Source: Chloroflexota bacterium
Lineage (GTDB): Bacteria; Chloroflexota; Dehalococcoidia; Lucifugimonadales; CATQGZ01
DNA length: 10,045 bases
Direction: 5' to 3'
Assembly (NCBI GenBank): GCA_027624995.1
Contig: JAQBTI010000061.1
Span: 1-10,045, forward strand
This document shows, in pieces, positions 6,558 to 10,045 of the stretch. The notes under the pieces were generated by a model, which searched no databases, was not told the origin of the DNA, and was given only the letters and a program-made list of their open reading frames with translations. Each line of letters opens with the position of its first letter. Within the stretch, counting starts at the first letter, position 1. A program made the translations under genes and the position numbers.

Positions 6558-7522
6558 GACCTTACGACCCCATCCCGATCGACGAGATTCGCGCCGCTCA
6601 GGACCGCATCGCAGGCCACGTCGTGCGGACTCCGCTGGTACGGCTCAACGCGGATGACCTTCCGGCCGAGATTTACCTGAAGCTGGAGAATCTGCAGCCT
6701 GTAGGCTCGTTCAAGATCCGTGGCGCATACAACGCGATGGCCCAACTCGACCCGGACGAGCTAGCCGACGGCGTCTGGACGGTCAGCGCGGGCAACATGG
6801 CCCAGGGTCTTGCCTGGTGCGCGCGGGAGCGCGGGATATCGTGCACAGTCCTGGTCCCGGAGCATGCGCCGGAGACCAAGCTGGCCAACGTGGTCAGGCT
6901 CGGCGCGAAGTACGTCAAGGTGCCATTCGCCGTTTTCGAAGAGACCTTCATCACCCGACACTATGAGGGTATCAAGGGCCGGCTAATACACCCCTTCAGC
7001 GACCCCGCGGTAATGGCCGGCAACGGCACCATCGGTCTGGAGATACTGGAAGACCTACCGGACGTGGACGCCGTGGTCATCGCCTACGCCGGCGGCGGAC
7101 TGAGCTGCGGCATCGGCTCAGCCATCCGCGCGGTCCGGGACGACGCCGTGAAGCTCTATGCCGCTGAGGTGGAGACGGGGGCGCCGTTCGCAGCCTCCAT
7201 GGCCGCGGGCAGACCCGTCGTCGTCGAGCACACGCAGACCTTTGTGGACGGTATCAGTGGGACCATGGTCACGGACGAGATGTGGCCGCTGGCACGCTCG
7301 CTGATGAACGGCGCGCTGGTCTCGACGCTCGAGGAGGTCGCCGCCGCTGTCAAGCTCATGGTCGAGCGGAACCGCGTGGTAGCCGAGGGCGCAGGTGCCG
7401 CTTCAGTGGCCGCTGCGGTCGCAGGTAAGGCCGGGACCGGCAAGATCGCCTGCATCGTCTCCGGCGGCAACATCGACACGGCCCGTCTTCAGAAGGTACT
7501 TCAGGGACAATGCCTTAATTAA
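6554..7522 (+). CDS. PLP-dependent threonine/serine dehydratase-family enzyme (fold type II)
   Basis: A 322-residue catabolic-type enzyme of the tryptophan synthase beta fold. Relatives include threonine/serine ammonia-lyase, threo-3-hydroxyaspartate ammonia-lyase and serine racemase. Seen: the PLP lysine Lys54 in GSFKIRGA (51-58); the substrate/cofactor loop SAGNMAQG (78-85), where SSGNHAQG is common; the phosphate-binding loop AGGGLSCG in the middle; and SGGNID near the end. It has no C-terminal ACT regulatory domain, so it is not the allosteric biosynthetic IlvA type. It starts with GTG at 6554, overlapping the SDR stop as GTGA, which predicts translational coupling. The likely reaction is deamination of a beta-hydroxy-amino acid to a 2-oxo acid, or racemisation. 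The Met in place of His in the SAGN loop argues against assigning plain L-threonine. With the deacylases nearby, a D- or hydroxy-amino-acid substrate is an attractive but unproven idea. Confidence 0.88.
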   Translation: MRPYDPIPIDEIRAAQDRIAGHVVRTPLVRLNADDLPAEIYLKLENLQPVGSFKIRGAYNAMAQLDPDELADGVWTVSAGNMAQGLAWCARERGISCTVLVPEHAPETKLANVVRLGAKYVKVPFAVFEETFITRHYEGIKGRLIHPFSDPAVMAGNGTIGLEILEDLPDVDAVVIAYAGGGLSCGIGSAIRAVRDDAVKLYAAEVETGAPFAASMAAGRPVVVEHTQTFVDGISGTMVTDEMWPLARSLMNGALVSTLEEVAAAVKLMVERNRVVAEGAGAASVAAAVAGKAGTGKIACIVSGGNIDTARLQKVLQGQCLN

Positions 7523-7530
7523 GGCGTCCC
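7504..7530. terminator. Palindromic hairpin at the end of the SDR-lyase operon
   Basis: GCCTTAATTAAGGC (7512-7525) is a perfect 14-bp palindrome that includes the lyase stop codon. It is flanked by GGGAC (7504-7508) and GTCCC (7526-7530), which can extend the stem with a three-base bulge. It lies where the plus-strand operon meets the convergent minus-strand cyclase gene. There is no T-tract on either side, so intrinsic termination is only possible, not clear. Confidence 0.35.
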
Positions 7531-7578
7531 ATCCGTGTGGTGCGCGTGGAAGCTAGGGTCGAATTCTAGAGGACACAC

Positions 7579-7597
7579 TTGATCGTAGCGCGATCAA
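7579..7597. terminator. Inverted repeat between convergent genes
   Basis: TTGATCG (7579-7585) and CGATCAA (7591-7597) pair perfectly across a five-base loop in the 96-base gap between the convergent lyase and cyclase genes. The position suits a bidirectional terminator, or a binding site, but no T-run follows. Confidence 0.3.
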
Positions 7598-7618
7598 CGC
7601 ACCAGTGGAACTTTGAAG

Positions 7619-8854
7619 TTAGCTGAACAGGGCGTCCCACTGATTGGAAAGCGAGTTCAGCGTGTGTATTAGAGCCTCATCGTCCTGGGTCCCGATTCTG
7701 AGAACGGCATCTGGGATGCGAACGAACCCGAGCGCCCCATTGCCCAACCGCACTGTCCGACTGGCTGATGAAAGAAAGATCTGTGCTTCCGACTCAACGT
7801 CGATGTTGTTGTCCGGATCGTCAACGAACAACTTGAAGCACGGGCTTAACTCGGCCGAAAGGTCAACCATCACCCATTCGACCCGCTTATTGGTGCTTTC
7901 TTCGTAGAATCGTCCTGCTCCTTCTAGTTCCTCGACCACAAAAGCCCGGTTTTCTTTTGTTGCCCATTCGACCAGCAGGGGCAGAACCAAGCCGTTCCAT
8001 ATCTCCTGATAGATAGGGATCGACGAGTCGAGCAAAAAGCGAATCTTTGTGATCCGCTGATTCTCAAGGGCTGGCGCGAGGAAACTCCGAAAGCCTTCGG
8101 CGTAGCATATGCCTCCGAGCGGGACCTTGAACCAATACATCATGCCGCCGCCCTTTTCGGCGAAATCCCTGCCATCGCGCGCCACGGCCTCCCAGGGTCG
8201 GACCAGGCGAAGCTGCTTCGGTGCGGAGGGTTCACTCTTCTGGGATGGGGCTTTCGCTAGTGCTTCCACCTTGGTGCCGCGCAGTTCGCTTAAGGGCTGA
8301 GTAATATTCGCGTTGTATGGTTCGAAAATGTCGAGCGGAGGCTCTCCAGGCTTGGCGATGTAGGCGCCATGTTCCTCCCAAGCTATTCGACTTTTCGTGA
8401 GCCAGCTAAAGGCGTCGATGTAGACGGAGCGTGTGACAGAGATATGCCCACCATCTGCGAGTGTTGTAGCCCTCGCGGCCCAGTCGACGTGGCGCCCGAA
8501 AACGTCCGTGAGCTCGTCCCCGACGTATTCTCCGCAGACCTCACCCATGTCCATGCCGATTCGTACGCTCAGATGTGGGTGACCGTGCAGCCGCTCCTGG
8601 ATTTCAACGGCACGCTCGACAGCTATGGAGGGCTTGTAGAAGACTGCGAGGAGTCCGTCTCCCGTGGACTTGACTACCTGTCCCGCATCCCCCCGCGTGA
8701 TGATCTCTGTTAGTAGCGAGTCGTGCTCTTGTCGGAGCTTCTGGAAGGTGTGCTCGTCGGTTTTTTCCGTAAGTCCAGCCTTTAGCGCGGTAGATTCACG
8801 CATGTCGTCGAAGAATATTACTAGGACCGACGTGTTATCTTGGCGATCTTGCAT
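7619..8854 (-). CDS. Class III adenylate/guanylate cyclase with unrecognised C-terminal domain
   Basis: A 411-residue soluble protein. Residues about 8-180 are a class III nucleotide cyclase catalytic domain. FFDDMREST supplies metal Asp17 and KSTGDG supplies Asp66. VRIGMDMGEV forms the central strand, and TDVFGRHVDWAARAT ends the active site with Arg128. Lys62 and Asp117 sit where adenylate cyclases carry their adenine-selecting pair, so cAMP is the likelier product. The position of the transition-state Asn in VNxAAR is Asp124 here, which could lower or alter activity. A Ser/Pro/Lys-rich linker (about 185-215) leads to a roughly 195-residue C-terminal region that I do not recognise, rich in Trp, Phe and acidic residues and without membrane segments. 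The domain order is unusual, since the cyclase comes first and the unknown, possibly sensory, region follows. The start has only a weak AGG ribosome binding site. The gene looks less GC-rich than the deacylase block. Confidence 0.85.
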   Translation of the reverse strand: MQDRQDNTSVLVIFFDDMRESTALKAGLTEKTDEHTFQKLRQEHDSLLTEIITRGDAGQVVKSTGDGLLAVFYKPSIAVERAVEIQERLHGHPHLSVRIGMDMGEVCGEYVGDELTDVFGRHVDWAARATTLADGGHISVTRSVYIDAFSWLTKSRIAWEEHGAYIAKPGEPPLDIFEPYNANITQPLSELRGTKVEALAKAPSQKSEPSAPKQLRLVRPWEAVARDGRDFAEKGGGMMYWFKVPLGGICYAEGFRSFLAPALENQRITKIRFLLDSSIPIYQEIWNGLVLPLLVEWATKENRAFVVEELEGAGRFYEESTNKRVEWVMVDLSAELSPCFKLFVDDPDNNIDVESEAQIFLSSASRTVRLGNGALGFVRIPDAVLRIGTQDDEALIHTLNSLSNQWDALFS

Positions 8855-8995
8855 CGTGAACCTATACTAGTCGGAAGAAAGTGCGTTGGCAAACCAACAT
8901 CGTGTGACAACGGCGTGCGTGATCTAGGCAGGTATGTAGCGACCGGCTCGGATCAAGAGTCCGATGGTCTAACCAGACTAGACACACAGTTGAGT
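8855..8995. other. Gap between kinase fragment and cyclase gene
   Basis: A 141-base gap on the minus-strand block with no convincing coding frame. It holds a small perfect hairpin, GTTGG (8885-8889) with CCAAC (8894-8898), just upstream of the cyclase, and a short inverted motif GTCT/AGAC around 8966-8980. The cyclase promoter probably lies here, but no clear -35/-10 pair was found. Confidence 0.35.
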
Positions 8996-9307
8996 TCACG
9001 CCCCCTGCGGGTTGGCGCCACTTGCGCCGTTCCCCAACGGCAGCGTGGCGGTGACAGCCGTGCCTCTGCCATTCGTACTCTTGATTACGACCCGGCCGCC
9101 CACCGCCTCAGCGTAATCTCGCATCGTCCCGAGGCCGACCCCTCCGGATTCGGCGTCGATGTCGAACCCTTTGCCGTCGTCGGAGACAATCAAGCGCAGC
9201 CAGCCATCAGAAGGCTGATCGAGGGCGATGGCCAACCTGTGGGCGCCTGCATGTTTGAGCGAGTTAGTCATCGCTTCTTCCGCCACGCGGTACGCTGACA
9301 GCCTCAC
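8996..9307 (-). CDS. Histidine kinase ATPase domain (C-terminal half of a split kinase)
   Basis: A 103-residue frame that is a complete HATPase_c module of a NarX/LiaS-type (HisKA_3) sensor kinase. The N-box is RVAEEAMTNSLKHA with Asn15, the G1 box DDGKGF (43-48) and the G2 box GGVGLG (55-60). It has no phosphoacceptor domain of its own. It begins with GTG inside GTGA, four bases of which overlap the stop of the upstream frame. The opening residues VRLSAYRVAEEA continue the upstream protein's ...VIPER exactly as PERVRLSAYR does in intact kinases. One extra G would fuse the two frames. The pair is therefore either one gene broken by a single-base deletion or sequence error, or two proteins made by coupled re-initiation that would have to work in trans. 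Confidence 0.75.
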   Translation of the reverse strand: MRLSAYRVAEEAMTNSLKHAGAHRLAIALDQPSDGWLRLIVSDDGKGFDIDAESGGVGLGTMRDYAEAVGGRVVIKSTNGRGTAVTATLPLGNGASGANPQGA

Positions 9308-9960
9308 CTTTCGGGTATTACGTCGCTGTCCATCCCCTCGCGCCTCGCGATGTCCTGGTCAAGGTCCTTTTCAACGGCGATCTCTCGCTGGAACCGGTCC
9401 GCCAGGGATTCCAAGGAGGGGACTAGCCCGCGACGAAGTATGTCTGGGTAGATCTGCACGCTGATCCTTCGAACGTCATTTTCTATCAGCAGTTCGAGCT
9501 CCCGACGGATTTGCGCTACCTCGACGGCGAGCTCGTCGGGAGAGGCTTGTCCAAGTTTGCTGATGCGACTAAGGACCAGGATTAGCTTGTTCTGAACGGA
9601 GCCGTGAAGGTGCCGCGCTATCTCCTTCCGCAGGGACTCCGACACGGCAAGAATCCGAGTGCGGGAGCGCGCCAATTCTTCGGCCCGGGCGACTGCCTCT
9701 GCTTCCTCGCCCTTTGCCCTCTCGGTCTCTATCGTTTCAGAGTGAAACGCTTCCAGCTGACCAAGCATCGCATTGATTCCATCTCCCAGCCTGGAGAGCT
9801 CATCGTGTCCCGATATTGAGACCCGCGCCGAATGTTGGGCGGTTGCCGCAATGTCCTCCACTTCGGAGCCAAGAAGGGCGAGCCTTGACAGCACGAGTCG
9901 CTCGAGCCCTAATAGTGTGACTACGCCGAAGAGCATGCCGATCATCACGACCGTGATCAA
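9304..9960 (-). CDS. HAMP and HisKA_3 phosphoacceptor half of a split sensor histidine kinase
   Basis: 218 residues from a TTG start. Residues 1-18 form one membrane segment and 19-72 a HAMP domain (LERLVLSRL ... GHDELSRLGDGINAMLGQLE). A Glu/Ala-rich coiled coil runs to about 105, followed by a HisKA_3 dimerisation domain with RKEIARHLHGSVQNKL, in which His119 is the expected phosphoacceptor. The Asp usual after that His is Gly here, as in a known LHGSVQ variant. The frame stops at DVIPER, where the catalytic domain should begin; that domain is in the next frame. The HAMP style normally follows an extracellular CHASE4-type sensor, yet upstream all three minus-strand frames contain stops within 85 bases. 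The true start is uncertain: in-frame codons continue upstream to about 10008 (ESYDIDRQRTLTYL) without an ATG. It could be a truncated, decaying gene. A partner NarL-type regulator would be expected but is not in the window. Confidence 0.72.
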   Translation of the reverse strand: MITVVMIGMLFGVVTLLGLERLVLSRLALLGSEVEDIAATAQHSARVSISGHDELSRLGDGINAMLGQLEAFHSETIETERAKGEEAEAVARAEELARSRTRILAVSESLRKEIARHLHGSVQNKLILVLSRISKLGQASPDELAVEVAQIRRELELLIENDVRRISVQIYPDILRRGLVPSLESLADRFQREIAVEKDLDQDIARREGMDSDVIPER

Positions 9961-10045
9961 CAGGTACGTCAGTGTCCTCTGCCTGTCGATGTCATACGAT
10001 TCTGTCAGTAGCTAAGCGTTAAGGGAAAATGTCAGTCATGAAAGG

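Noticed and set aside
8840..9298. Plus-strand frame of 152 codons opposite the kinase ATPase domain
   Set aside because: It lies opposite a clear HATPase module with N, G1 and G2 boxes and is a codon-phase shadow.
9300..9315. Programmed -1 ribosomal frameshift in the kinase
   Set aside because: The bases before the stop do not form an X XXY YYZ slippery heptamer, so re-initiation, mutation or sequence error is simpler.

Overview
The window reads as moderately high-GC (roughly 60%) bacterial DNA from an organism with expanded catabolic enzyme families. The three amidohydrolase paralogues, the SDR plus PLP-lyase pair, the phosphotransferase relic and the style of the intergenic hairpin repeat would fit an environmental Chloroflexota (SAR202/Dehalococcoidia-like) genome. 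That placement is an impression from gene content; no marker gene is present to prove it.

Layout. Positions 1-360 hold only a possible partial minus-strand reading frame that I cannot identify. Positions 361-5538 carry three paralogues of the N-acyl-D-amino-acid deacylase (D-aminoacylase, amidohydrolase superfamily) family. The first is on the minus strand (361-1980), head to head with two tandem plus-strand copies (2316-3902 and 3952-5538). The divergent gap between copies 1 and 2 holds a short frame (2126-2278) that looks like the N-terminus of an APH/ecdysteroid-kinase-like phosphotransferase cut off after about 50 codons. Positions 5578-5762 form a gene-free palindromic, MITE-like repeat with 12-bp perfect terminal inverted repeats and an internal hairpin. 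Next come a classical SDR oxidoreductase (5799-6557) and a fold-type II PLP enzyme of the threonine/serine dehydratase family (6554-7522), coupled by a 4-base GTGA overlap. A palindromic hairpin covers the end of that pair, in the gap before a convergent minus-strand block.

The minus-strand block (10045 to 7619) starts with a NarL-partner-type (HisKA_3) histidine kinase. It is split into a HAMP/phosphoacceptor part (9304-9960) and an ATPase part (8996-9307) by what looks like a single-base frame change, and it lacks its expected N-terminal sensor. It is followed by a class III nucleotide cyclase fused to an unrecognised C-terminal domain (7619-8854).

How it may work together (inference): the deacylases would release D-amino acids from N-acylated forms such as cell-wall or dissolved-organic-matter derived compounds. 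The PLP lyase could deaminate hydroxy-amino acids to keto acids, and the SDR could oxidise or reduce a hydroxy/keto group. The cyclase/kinase block is a separate signalling region, part of which may be decaying. No RNA genes, CRISPR arrays or transposase genes were seen.
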